DNA of 21,244 nucleotides from Chara braunii (Eukaryota > Streptophyta > Charophyceae > Charales > Characeae), in assembly GCA_003427395.1 (NCBI GenBank), contig BFEA01000927.1, forward strand, positions 101,572 through 122,815, written 5' to 3'. This document shows positions 1 to 9,414 of this stretch, in pieces. The translations under genes were made by a program, and so were the position numbers. The notes under the pieces are model-generated. The model worked only from the letters and a program-made list of their open reading frames with translations, ran no database searches and had not been told where the DNA came from. The stretch's first letter is position 1, and the number at the start of each line of letters is the position of its first letter.

Positions 1-2
1 AG

Positions 3-1892
3 CTTAACCGAGTAGCCAGAAACTATCTATGGACATGTAATCCCAGCAGAGAGGGGTGCATCCCCAAGATCGCATGGCAGTATATCACCAGAAAGCCGTT
101 GCAAGGAGGCCTAGGGATTATCGACCCCAAAACCGAGACGAAGGCCCTCCAAATCAAATGGATAATCAAGCTCTTGATGAAATCAGAGACCGCATGGAAC
201 AAACTGGCTCTCGACAGCATAAGAGCCCTGGCCCTGGTGACGTCACCAGAAGATATGACAGGACTGCTCTGGGTCATGAACAAGGAGTGGAAGGTGAAAA
301 CGGCAAGGAGAAGACCTATAAGAGAATCTGAGGGGACATTAACCAGAGGCCTGGAACCGTATTGGTCGGCCCTGATTCGAGTCTGGAGGGAGATGATGCC
401 AAAAAAGATCAATAGACCGAGATCTAAAGATGAGGTTTTGAGGCAACCACTTTTTGGTAATGAATGGTTGAAAGATGAAAGCGACGAGCCCTTACTTTTA
501 GACTACAAATGGCTGTCATGGGTGAAGAATGGAATATGGAAGATTAGTCACCTATGGAACGACGAAAGAAATAATGGGTATCCGAGCAGGACTTGTGCAC
601 GCGATTAAAGGGCTGCCACAGACGGGGACCTAACCTTCAGTATATCATTAGTCTTGTCGCTCAAGGATGGAAAGATATTCTGAAGGAACCATCTTCGTGG
701 AGGTGCGGGGAATGGGGGGTGAAAGTTCAAGAGAACTCACTCTCACACGCCTTCCAGTTGTCACACGTGCAACCGGGAACAACCACTAAAGCGATCTTTA
801 CCTCCTTCCCAGTTTCCCTCTCTAAGCAAGGCATGCCGGGAATACTAAACATGAATGTGGAAATGATAGCTATGGACTTCTTCCTGCTTAGGAAAGTAAG
901 GGTGCTAGGTTCATGGCCTAAGATAATTTTCCGACCAGATATGGCTGTGCACAATCTGGAGTTTGACCCGGCGGAATGGGGCTGGAAACCAGATAGAAGA
1001 AAAAACATACAGTCAGATTCGGATACAAACTCTTGTTGAAGACTAAAGACACTGAACCTATGATCCGAGCCAGATGACAAAGAATAATAGGTCAGGAAGC
1101 TGATAAAATAACATAGATTCCGTGGAAGAAATTTAAGACTATCAGACCGATCAAAATAAGAAGCCTTTAGTGGCTTATTACTTACACGACATTACCAGTG
1201 AATCAATGGCTTCATACGCGTCGCCACAGAAATGACCCCACTAGCTCAGATTTATGCTCGATCTGTACGGTAGGGGCACAAGAGGACATAATACACTGTT
1301 TAGTTCACTGCAGCGAGGCGACGGACTACTGGGCACGGGCAGCCGCCCTCTGGGATTCCCTCTTCCATCACCCTTTCCCCGAACAGATCACCCAACTTCT
1401 TCTCTGGACTAACAGTCCCGACCAGCTCAAGAAGACGGAGAGATAATGGTTTGGTCTAATAAGAAAGGTAACATTGTGGATCATCTGGAAAGAAAGGTGT
1501 TGCAGAACCATCGAAAGACAGGCTAACTCAAGAGAGAAGGTGTGGGGGGCGACGAGAACGATGCTACAGGCGAAAATTTTGTGCTGATGGCGGAAGCTAA
1601 AGCAGTCGATGCCCGAGGATGCAGATCAACAGGAAAAGACAAAGGAAAAGTTCATAAAACGATGGTTAGTGGAAGGCAAGGTGGCTGAGCTGAGAAACGA
1701 TCGAGTACATTGGAAGGATTGGCACAACTCGGAGGCAGGAAGGAGAGTTCAGGATGAGCATGTTACAGACGGTCAACCGAGCTGAAGGGAGAAATCATTA
1801 CTAAGAATTATAAGGGAACTGAGAGGAGAGGTAAGGAGGATTAGAACCGAAGAAGGGAGGAATAATCTCGACCGACTTCAGACGGGAAAGTA
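3..1892 (+). pseudogene. LINE ORF2 3' fragment (RT C-terminus and zinc-binding tail), broken
   Basis: This is the distal part of a non-LTR retrotransposon ORF2; the window edge cuts its 5' side. Positions 3-577 read in one frame (LNRVARNYLW, then QGGLGIIDPK), and the reading moves to another frame at about 577-1039, with the frame around GSWPKIIFRPD. From 1198 a third stretch carries QWLHTRRH and a Cys/His cluster, CSIC then HCLVHC from codon 20, resembling the zf-RVT module. It reads on through stops at 1444 (TAA), about 1588 (TGA) and about 1783 (TGA) to a TAA near 1890. Each segment has a clear counterpart, in the same order, in the minus-strand LINE at 3996-5500; I judge by eye that roughly two thirds of residues match. 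It is non-functional as it stands. The LINE identity is seen by comparison within the window; the exact 3' end is not resolved. Confidence 0.85.
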
Positions 1893-2497
1893 ACAGATCC
1901 AAGACGTATTGTTGCATACCGTATAGGTGCAGACCAGAACAAGAACCGACCTTTCCATACAAGGTATAAGATAGCACAGCGGAAGGCTTAGATACCAGTG
2001 AGCCGAACCATCAATGTTGTAATGCAGCCCTGAACATACATCATCATCATCGTTTCATAGTGTGAATGGGTCTGGCGCTTCACACANGANGNCANCGCCA
2101 GCCCAGAACATGCACAGACGAGGAGGAAGGGGATAGACGAAGAGGAGGGGGAAGATGGGAATGTCGTCAACACCAAGTCTTCGGCACAAGCCCAAATAGT
2201 CCCTCGTCNAACTGTCTGAATCCCAAATGTCAAGTCTGGATCCAATGTCGTCAAGTCTCAAGTCACACTCTGTCTCTCTCTGTCGTAGTCTGAGAAGTCA
2301 GGTGGCGAGAGGGTGAGAAGAGAAGGTGGACTTAGAAGAGGAAGAAGAAGAACTCTCTCTCTCTCTGTGTCCAGTACTAACCTGCGAAGTTGGCGCCTTG
2401 ATGCAGGTACCACGAAGATGGAGCTGGAGCAATGGCGCCACAGGTAAGTAACGCTGGCCTCCACCAGCCTCTCTCCACTCTACGACCTACTACCTAC

Positions 2498-2620
2498 CAG
2501 CGCCCAGCGCTGAAGACTACAGCTACAGCTATGGCGCCCAGCGCCGAAGACTACAGCTAACNCTACCACTACTGCCTAGCGCTGAAGACTACTGCAGCGC
2601 TCCTCCTGAGTGCTGCGGCC
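2498..2620. repeat. Degenerate GCGCC-AGCGC-GAAGACTAC repeat
   Basis: Imperfect copies of a unit reading roughly GCGCCCAGCGCTGAAGACTA are followed by CAGCTA spacers. The copies begin near 2499, 2531 and 2576, and a fainter copy (GAATCCTGAAGACTACC) ends near 2637. The N at 2562 lies inside the array. Its function is unknown. Confidence 0.5.
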
Positions 2621-2879
2621 GAATCCTGAAGACTACCTCTGCCTACTGACACTGCCTCTATCTCCCCGTGAAGTGCACGGGTCCTTCCTATGTACTACGG
2701 GTGCGCCTCTTGAGCCTGCCGACGGAAGGCAGGGGCTGCAGCTGCAGCTCCTGCTCGAGCATGTGAGGAACAGGCTATTTTGGACCTGTTCCGCATCCCT
2801 GTTTCCGTGCCTGAGTCTTAGGGGCAGGTCGAAACAACGAGGGCCTGAAAATGGCCCTCCGTTTCAGGCTGAAAACTCT

Positions 2880-2935
2880 GGGTCTGAAAAGACCCAGAAA
2901 TAGGCTGAAACGAGGTAGGGCCTGCAGGCCCTCGT
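2880..2935. repeat. Two adjacent perfect short hairpins
   Basis: Positions 2880-2895 read GGGTCT-GAAA-AGACCC, a 6-bp stem with a GAAA loop. Positions 2917-2932 are the 16-bp palindrome AGGGCCTGCAGGCCCT. It is framed by ACGAG (2910-2914) and CTCGT (2931-2935), so an alternative longer stem can form. Weaker GGCC pairs lie on both sides (near 2840-2855 and 3005-3025). These are seen directly; any role is unknown. Confidence 0.7.
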
Positions 2936-3358
2936 TTTTCAGCATCCAGGCTGAAATGAACGGGGCCTGTAAGCCCTAAGTTTTAGGCTTTTAGGCTGAA
3001 TGTCCGGGACGGGCTCTGTAGGCCCGTGTGGCTACCCAGTATGCCACACGTATAATGGGAGAGGATAAGCAAGGGAGGTTGCGCAAACGGAGTCAGATCA
3101 AAACAGACTGGCAATGACATCCTCGCCGGCCAGGCTTCCGGCATTACAACAGAAAGGGGGTTCAGGTACCAATTGGGATTCAGGAACAGCAGGCGAACTT
3201 CAAAATGAAATACTGTCAGGAGGATTAAGGGTGGTTTCAGGGTCTGGGTTTGTAGAGCCTGGAACAATGGCCTCTAGGCAAGGAATGGTAAGTGATAAAG
3301 TTTGGCCTTTTGAATCGGCCTTAGATAGAGGTACAGTCATATTTTTGGATACCTCAGA

Positions 3359-3378
3359 GGTTTAGGGTTTAGGGTTTA
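3359..3378. repeat. Short interstitial plant-type telomere repeat
   Basis: The plus strand reads GG, then two full TTTAGGG units, then TTTA. This is the Arabidopsis-type telomere repeat. Read on the minus strand it is the CCCTAAA strand and lies at the 3' side of the minus-strand LINE, directly after a TAA at 3376. It may be the LINE tail, an insertion target, or a chance remnant. Confidence 0.75.
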
Positions 3379-3995
3379 CAGTATGCAAGGGGGAGAGACG
3401 AAATGGGTCAGGGGATATTGGGACACACAGACAAATGGATGAGGGGTGTGCATCAGCCAGCGGGTCGAGTGGGCGATCTCCTTCTTGGTTAGCATAGAAT
3501 ATCTGACAGGTCTGGTATCTAGGTCTAAGAGGAAAGAGTGAGTCATGGCAAGCTGACAGTTATTACTCCAGCAAGGGTGGAGCAATCAATGCTGTTCAGG
3601 GGTCCTTCGGCCGGACGGAAGGAAGCGTGAGTGAGTCTTGATGTAATATGTTTGACTTGCCGGTGGAATAGGAACCGGATTGATGCTCCCTAGAATGGAA
3701 GGAGCCAGGGCCATAAGGCCTTGTTTTATTTAAAAAAAAAAAAAAAGAAGGATTCTCTGCCTCCAGTCACAAATCTAAAGCTCCTTCCTCTCCCAATTCA
3801 CGCCTGATACCATTGTTGCTCAGCATAGCACACTGTTGTCTGTATCGGGACTACTCCATTGGTCGTTAGGTGTCTTGGTCCTCTCCTAGCACCTTACGAA
3901 TTGTGCCAGTCCTTCCATCATACATAAGAGTTCTTTATCTCTGCAACTTTTCCTTCAATCATCCAGGTCTTGGTAAACTTTAACTGTGTTGTGCG
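3379..3995 (-). other. LINE 3' region, non-coding
   Basis: Just beyond the TAG at 3996 the minus strand still matches the plus-strand LINE frame (FTKTW-IEGKVAE, WKDWHNS) to about 3860, so the TAG probably shortens the protein. After that no homology is visible. A 14-15-base A run on the plus strand near 3732-3746 appears as a T run when read in the LINE direction, so it is not a poly(A) tail. The segment 3376-3585 is open on the minus strand, but its translation resembles nothing I know. Confidence 0.5.
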
Positions 3996-5057
3996 CTATT
4001 GCTCGTCCTCGTCTGGTAGGGAAAGTCTTGCCTTGTGCCACTTGCAAAGAATCTCTGCCTGAATCAAATTCTTAGTTTCCGCCCACACTTTTTCCCTCGA
4101 GTTTGACGCACCCTCAATGGTCCTGCCACATCTTTCCTTCCAGATGGTCCATAGTGTCGTCTTCCTGATCATTCCAAACCAGATCTTCTCTGTCTTGTTC
4201 AACTGGGTAGGGATGTTAGTCCAAAGGAGAAGTTGGAAGGGATGTTCGGGGAGGGGAGACAAGAATATAGAGTCCCAGAGGGCCGATGCCCTTGCCCAGT
4301 ACATGTTGCTTCTCTGCAACGTATTAGACAGTGGAGCATGTCTTCTGGTTCATTATCTGCGCATACTGTACATACATCTGAGCTGTTGGGATCGTTCTTA
4401 TGTCTCCGGATGTGCAGCCATTGATTAACCGGTAAGGCTACGTAGGCAATTAGCCATTGGAGGCTCCTAACTTTTACCGGTCTGATTGATTTAAATTTTT
4501 TCCATGGGATTTGTGGGATCTGGCTGGCGTCCTGACCCATTAGTTTGGACCATCTGTTCTTGATTATGGGGTCCGGGTCCTTGGTTTTGAGGAATAGCCT
4601 ATAGCCCAGTCTGATTGAGTAGTCCTGTATGTCCATGCCCATTCCGCCGGGTCGAATTCCAGGTCTTGGATTGGTGTGTCCATCCTGAAAATTGTTTTGG
4701 GCCATGAACCGATGACTCTTACTTTCCTGAAAAGGAACAGATCGAGAACCACTCTTTCTACATCCTTGTTCAGGATGGACACGGAGTTGTGTGCTATCCG
4801 AGTGACTGGAAAGGCTGTGAAGACAGCCAAGGTTTGCGAGCCCTGCTGCTTGTGGGAGAATTGGTAGGCCGTCAATGGGGACGTTCTTGTATCTTGACCC
4901 CCCATTCCCCCGTTCTCCAAGACGGTGCCCTCTGTTAATATTTCTTTCCCTCCCTCCGGGATGCATCTGATGATTGTTTGCAGGTTCTCGTCAGGGTAGT
5001 GAGTTCCTTATCAGTGAGCCACCCATTCTTGTCTCCGTCCCATATGTAAGAGACTTT
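3996..5057 (-). pseudogene. LINE ORF2 C-terminal region with zf-RVT-like motif, frameshifted
   Basis: This continues the reverse transcriptase protein past the stop at 5058. Reading resumes in the same frame (KVSYIWDGDKNGW), shifts near 5000 to the frame covering 4990-4564 (GSWPKTIFRMD, DLEFDPAEWAW), and shifts again to a frame with PQIPWKKFKSIRPVKV and NQWLHIRRHKND. It then reaches the Cys/His cluster CTVC-x7-DMLHCLIRC at about 4340-4390. A further shift near 4320 gives YWARASALWDSIF and ends at a TAG (3996). The plus-strand LINE at 1-1892 shows the same blocks in the same order, which fixes the frames. The family tail is thought to help bind nucleic acid; this copy cannot be read as one protein. 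Confidence 0.8.
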
Positions 5058-6662
5058 CTAGATCCCGTGTTTTATCCATGATAACCAACGTGTGCCATTG
5101 GGTTTAAGCAAAAGGGGGTGATCATTTTCGTCTCTCACCCACGGATTGCCAAATAGAGGTTGCCTCAGTACTTCTTCTCTGGTCTTTGTTTTCCCGACTT
5201 TTTTCGGCATGAGTTTCCACCAAATCCTTAGAAGTGCAGTCCAGTAGGGTGTGGGGGGGTTGGTTCCGGTGGGGGTGCCCCTTCTTTGTTGGTTTCTGCA
5301 GCCTGTTTTTGGGATCCATTTTTTGTTCATCACCCAAAATAGGCCCGACATGTTTGCTGGTGTCGTTACCGGAGCCAGCCCTCTTATACTGTGTAGCGCC
5401 AGATTGTTCAATGTTGTTCCCGATTTGGTGAGGAGTTTGACAATCCACTTTATTTGTAGAGCTTTTGTTTCTTGTTTGGGATCTATAATACCAAGACCGC
5501 CTTCAGCGGGTTTCCTTGTGATGTAGTGCCATGTTATTTTCGGTATATAATTTCCTTTGTTGGGGTCTCCTGACCACAGGTAAGCTCTAGCTTTGCGGTT
5601 AAGGTCCTTTATTGAGTGATCAGGGATTGTCCATATAGATGTTATGTACCACATCATTGAGAAGACGGAAGTGTTGATGGCCAAAGTGCGACCCACCAGG
5701 GAGGTAAGTGTATTGCCCCACCTGCCCATCTTGTTGATTTGTTTGGCGAGCATTTTTTGGGCCATTTGAGGAGCGCAACCTTCTTTCATCAAGAGGATGC
5801 CTAGGTACCGAGTAGGCGTATCGGGTGTATCCCATGTCATGGCTGCCTTAGGGCCTTGGAGAAGAGGGGCCTCTTCTTCAGATAACCACCATCCGATCGT
5901 TTTCTTCCAGTTGATCTTCATTTCTGATGCTTGTCTGAATGCTTCCATAGCTCTTACTAGGGCACTGAAGGATGATCCTGAGGCCCGTATGAGGACAGTG
6001 AGATCGTCAGCGAACATTATGACTGTTGGGAAATGTATATGATGGGTTGAACCTGCATTAATTTTTGGTAGTCTGTGTATGGACGGATCTTCGAGCAGGA
6101 AGGACGCTATTGCTTCCATGACAAACAGGAAAATTGGAGGTGCTAGTGGATCCCCCTGGCGAACTGATCGTGAAATTGGGTAGCAATTTGATAGCAGACC
6201 GTTAACTTGCACACAACCAATAGCATCGTTGTACAGGATGCGTACCCATTTTCTGAAATTTGGCCCTACTCCCATCTTTTCCATACTTGCATTGAGAAAG
6301 GCCCAATTGACCTGGTCGTAGGCTTTCTCAAAGTCGAAGAAGAGTATTGTCGTGTTGATCCTCTTTTCTTTGACTTTATTAGCTGCTTCATTGAGGGTGA
6401 GGACATTATCTAGGATGTATCTTTCCGGATTGAAGCCCGTTTGGTCTATGTGAAAACACTTGTCATGGAGGATCCTAAAGGTCAGGGCTTTGGCCAATAT
6501 TTTATAGGGGAGAGTCAATAATGAGATAGGTCTGTAGTTTCTTATATCTTCTTGTTTGCCCTTCTTGTAGAGCAGGGTAATCACACTGCTACTCAACAGA
6601 TTCCCTAGTCCTCCTTTCTGCCAACTGTCGTGGTAGAAGTTCAGCAAGTCCTCCCCTAGGAG
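5058..6662 (-). pseudogene. LINE reverse transcriptase domain, long unbroken frame inside broken ORF2
   Basis: The frame is open for more than 529 codons. Counting from the codon at 6647, the blocks are YRPISLLTLPYKILAK (38-53), TGFNPERYILDNV (70-82), FFDFEKAYDQVNWAF (103-117, catalytic Asp 105), SVRQGDPLAPPIFLF (161-175), FADD (212-215, the catalytic YxDD-type box) and INWKKT (245-250). These are the fingers and palm of a LINE RT, which primes reverse transcription at nicked target DNA. There is no start codon of its own: the protein enters from the endonuclease frame at an A run (about 6680-6690), where one base is out of step. It ends at TAG 5058-5060, where the other LINE copy has Trp (GIWKIS). 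All catalytic residues are present. It counts as a pseudogene because both ends are broken. Confidence 0.9.
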
Positions 6663-6673
6663 TGGCCAAAATT

Positions 6674-8262
6674 TTACCCAGAATTTTTTGTCAGTCCGTC
6701 AATCCCTGGTGTCTTGTTGCTATTCATGCTTTGGACTGCAGATTGCAGCTCTTCCAATGTGATGGGCTTATCGAGAGCTTCTGACTGTTCCTGTGAAACT
6801 GTTCGATCGAAGTATTGAAGCATTCTGGTTCGTGCTTCTCTGGTGCTGGGAGGCGTAGGCGTGGGGGTCTTTGTGTGGTAAAGCTCCTCGTAAAAGCGCT
6901 TAGCTATGTTAAGCATTCCTTCTCTATCCGTTAGTGTTTCTGATGGGTCAGCAAGGGTTCTCAGGTCTTTTATGGAGATAGATTTTGCATTGGCTTTAAT
7001 TCTTGCAAAGAAATGTTTAAACATTGGTTCACTAAGTTCATATTCGTTCATTTTGGCTTTTATCTGCAAGCCCTTCAGTTCCCACCATCGCCACATGGCT
7101 AGCTCTTCTCTTGCTTTTTGAAAGATGTCTGTATAAATTGGGGAGGACGGGTTGTCAACTAAGTTTCGTTCAGCGATCTTAAGTGTTGTTTCCATTGCCC
7201 GTTTCCTTTGCTTTCTGTCGCTTGCTAGTTTCCTTGAGATTCTTCGTATCGTTTGTGAGAGTGTGGAGTAACTTTCTTGGAACCACTCCCATCTATCGTG
7301 AATAGGTAGATAATTACCTCTCATATTATGCCAACATTCAGGGACTCCCTCTTGAAAGGATTGGCTTAGTAGGAGAGAGTTATTCAACTTGTGAAAGTTG
7401 GACCCTTTCTTCACGTATTGTTTGAAGTTGATGATGAGTTCGATGGGTTTGTGATCCAGGCCCGGGTATGGTTGTAGCGGAAGGATTTCTACGTTTTTGG
7501 TTGTTCCCATTAGTGTCTCTGAGAGTACAAAGTAGTCGATGAAGGAGAAGGCCGTATGTTGAGCATGGTTTTTCTTAACCAACGTGAATGATTTTTCCCC
7601 TGAATGCAGAGTACGATACGGTTCGACTAGATTGTGATCCAAGATCAACTTCCGAATGGGTACCACCTCTTGTGTCAACTGGTTGGCCGTTGATCTGGAG
7701 ATGCGATCTATGGATGGATCCAATGTTGCACTAAGATCCATGGTGTCAGGGGGGTGATCAGTTGACCAATGTTCGTTATGAATATTGTTCTTTCGTAAGA
7801 GTTGTTCGGTGCGTACACGTTGATTAACCTGAATTCCTCTTCCTTCCATTTTAGGTCTATAAGGCATCATCTGCCCTCTGTTGTATATGTCTCCATGCCC
7901 ACGATCGACCCTGCCATGAGGAGGCGGGACGATTTAGGTATGAGGATGGTTGTTCCCTTTGTGCTTGATACATTGTCCGATGACCATATTTCACTTGTGA
8001 CTCCTCCCATCTTTTTTGTCCCAGCTTTCCAGATTCTGTTGTGTTTTGTTGACGTGGTAAGGTGCATCTCTTGTAGCAAGATTATATCTGCCAGTTTGTT
8101 TGTATGAACCGTCAATCCTTTGATTATGTCGTGCAACTTTGCTTTTTTTTTCCTTTTGTTGTCCAACTCGTTGACATTCCAAGTTCTGATGACTATCCCT
8201 TGTGTCTTCCTGTTCACTCGCGCCTCATTAGCGTTTGCCCTCTTTCTAAACATTTTCAACAT
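6674..8262 (-). pseudogene. LINE APE-type endonuclease and linker to RT, broken
   Basis: From 8262 the frame shows VIRTWNVNEL (Mg-binding Asn; the family usually has Gly where Glu stands), DIILLQEMHL (catalytic Glu) and GTTILIPK. A TGA at 7867-7869 interrupts it, but the same frame goes on with CLIDLKWKEEEFRLINVYAPNNS to about 7745. There it stops matching, and a second frame takes over with ATLDPSIDRIS, IDYFVLSE and LDHKPIE (the terminal His motif). At the junction the usual Gly-Asp-x-Asn catalytic motif is missing, so a small deletion removed it and changed the frame. The linker runs to 6674 with GIDGLT near its end and a TAA after an A run. The domain normally nicks target DNA; this copy should be inactive. 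Confidence 0.85.
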
Positions 8263-8394
8263 TGTGGCGGTCGGGCCGTGGTGAGACTGGTATTATGGTG
8301 TTAAGGTTTTCAGGAGGGGTCCTGGTCGAACTCCTCCATAGCGGATGTAGACTCATTCAGCCTTACCATCTGCAATGTGCTGAATGGACGTGAA

Positions 8395-9135
8395 TTATGG
8401 TCTGTATTTTGCGTTCAGTTTTTTCAGCTTCTCTGTTTGAGCCATAACCACCACTGCTTCTTTTTCTAACAATGATCGTGTGGATTTTTTTTCTGCTTCT
8501 GCTGGGTCTGAGTTCGAGAATGAGTTTGGTTCCTTTTTTTTCTGATTTTTTGTTGTTCTCCACTTCTTTGGATGCACATCCTGGAAGGAGTCATTGGTGT
8601 TGAGGACTTTCTTGTCCTTGTCAGTCAGTCCTTGTTCTCTAGCTCTTTTTTTCTATGCATACCTGAAGGCGATGTATTCTGAGAATTCCTTCGCCTTTTC
8701 CTTTTTTAGAGCCTCGTACTGATTGTTTGATTCCTCAATACCTGCGACTGTTCCGTTCTTGCTGCTCTTTCCTTTTCTCCGAGATCTTTCTATGTGCTTT
8801 AGGCAGGCCGCTCTGATATCAAAAGCGTGTTCTCTTTCCTTTTTTGCCTTCTTTATATAGTCCCGCAACCATTGAAGGGACCAGTGGGAGTTGGGCCCGC
8901 TATCCGTGGTTGTTCCTCCAGGCTCCCCATGGTCCTTTCCCAACTCACTGTCCTTGGAGTCGGTCCCTGCGTCGGTGGAATCAGAATCTGTGTTTCTTTT
9001 TTGTCCTTTTGCAAGGGGCTGCTCCTAACCCATTCTGATTCCATCGCTTTTCTCCTCCCGTCCTTCACAGGATTCAACATTATTTTCATGACTTTTGGCA
9101 GCTGGGACGTTGTCTTCTAGAGGGAGGGGATAGTG
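8395..9135 (-). pseudogene. LINE ORF1-like Lys-rich protein, two in-frame TAGs
   Basis: One minus-strand frame runs from just after a TGA at 9136-9138 to TAA 8395-8397, broken only by TAG at 9025-9027 and TAG at 8653-8655. Its visible blocks are an acidic Ser/Thr stretch (NTDSDSTDAGTDSKDSELG), WSLQWLRDYIKKAKKEREH, a helical Lys/Glu-rich middle (YEALKKEKAKEFSEY) and a charged tail (EKLKKLNAKYRP). It has no zinc knuckle or RRM that I can recognise, so calling it ORF1 rests on its place upstream of the endonuclease and its basic character. The real C-terminus may lie further on in another frame, where FSTLQMVRLNES and MEEFDQDPS end at a TGA near 8310. No clear start ATG is visible. Confidence 0.6.
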
Positions 9136-9245
9136 TCAAGGACTCCGCCAGGGCTCAGTCCCTGGCCTGCGGATTACCACCCTCCAACTTGCTGTATGTA
9201 TATTTTTTTTTTTTTAATTTTAATTTTCTTTGTTTTTGCTCTTCT

Positions 9246-9350
9246 GATTTCAGCAGTTGGCGCCATCTGCATTCTGGGGCCCGTTTTCAAATTCCTTCTT
9301 TGGGGGCTTTCGGATTTCAGACACTTGGCGCCATCCAACATTCTGGGGCC
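9246..9350. repeat. Direct repeat with TTGGCGCCATC and ATTCTGGGGCC
   Basis: The copy at 9246-9281 (GATTTCAG, TTGGCGCCATC, CATTCTGGGGCC) recurs at 9313-9350 with a few changes, 67-69 bp downstream. Both copies begin with GATTTCAG, which resembles a 3' splice site after pyrimidines. TTGGCGCC also resembles the core of some retroelement primer binding sites. Its function is unknown. Confidence 0.7.
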
Positions 9351-9383
9351 TGAGGCATTTTCACTTTTGCCCTTAGGGCCGTA

Positions 9384-9414
9384 CTTGAGTCCGATACTTA
9401 CGTACGGACTCAAG
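9384..9414. repeat. Perfect 10-bp inverted repeat (hairpin)
   Basis: CTTGAGTCCG at 9384-9393 pairs with CGGACTCAAG at 9405-9414 across an 11-base loop. Outer GTAC (9381-9384) and GTAC (9419-9422) can extend it with a bulge. This is visible directly; its role is unknown. Confidence 0.75.

Larger units (their letters stand above)
1893..3358. other. Non-coding low-complexity interval between two LINEs
   Basis: No convincing gene was found in this stretch. It holds a CATCATCATCATC run near 2038, N bases at 2087, 2090, 2092, 2095, 2209 and 2562, a GAA tract running into a CT microsatellite near 2340-2367, and a GT-rich stretch. At 2498-2620 there are degenerate copies of a GCGCCCAGCGC-GAAGACTAC unit, and from about 2820 to 3030 many GGCC-containing short palindromes. 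The style (GGCC palindromes, GAAGAC and AGCGCC motifs) resembles the chromovirus LTRs further right, so it may be an eroded solo LTR or related repeat. That is an inference, because no long alignment was seen by eye. Confidence 0.5.
3359..9135 (-). mobile_element. LINE-type non-LTR retrotransposon, nearly complete but broken
   Basis: In minus-strand order it holds a Lys-rich ORF1 (9135-8395), an APE-like endonuclease (8262 to about 7400), a reverse transcriptase (to 5058) and a Cys/His tail with a C-terminal extension (to 3996 and beyond). No LTRs flank it. The layout ORF1, then endonuclease-RT-zf-RVT, is the one usual for plant L1-like LINEs. The 3' part below 3995 is untranslated; homology to the plus-strand LINE continues through an in-frame TAG to about 3860, and the end may be the CCCTAAA tract. 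The 5' end is uncertain and could reach about 9200-9600. No target-site duplication was found. Confidence 0.8.

Noticed and set aside
3730-3747. A run as the poly(A) tail of the minus-strand LINE
   Set aside because: It is A on the plus strand, so it is T when read in the LINE's direction.
4392-4966. N-terminal half of the long minus-strand open frame at 4199-4966 as coding
   Set aside because: Over about 4650-4966 the LINE-like match is in another frame (4564-4920); only the part below about 4640 is the true frame.
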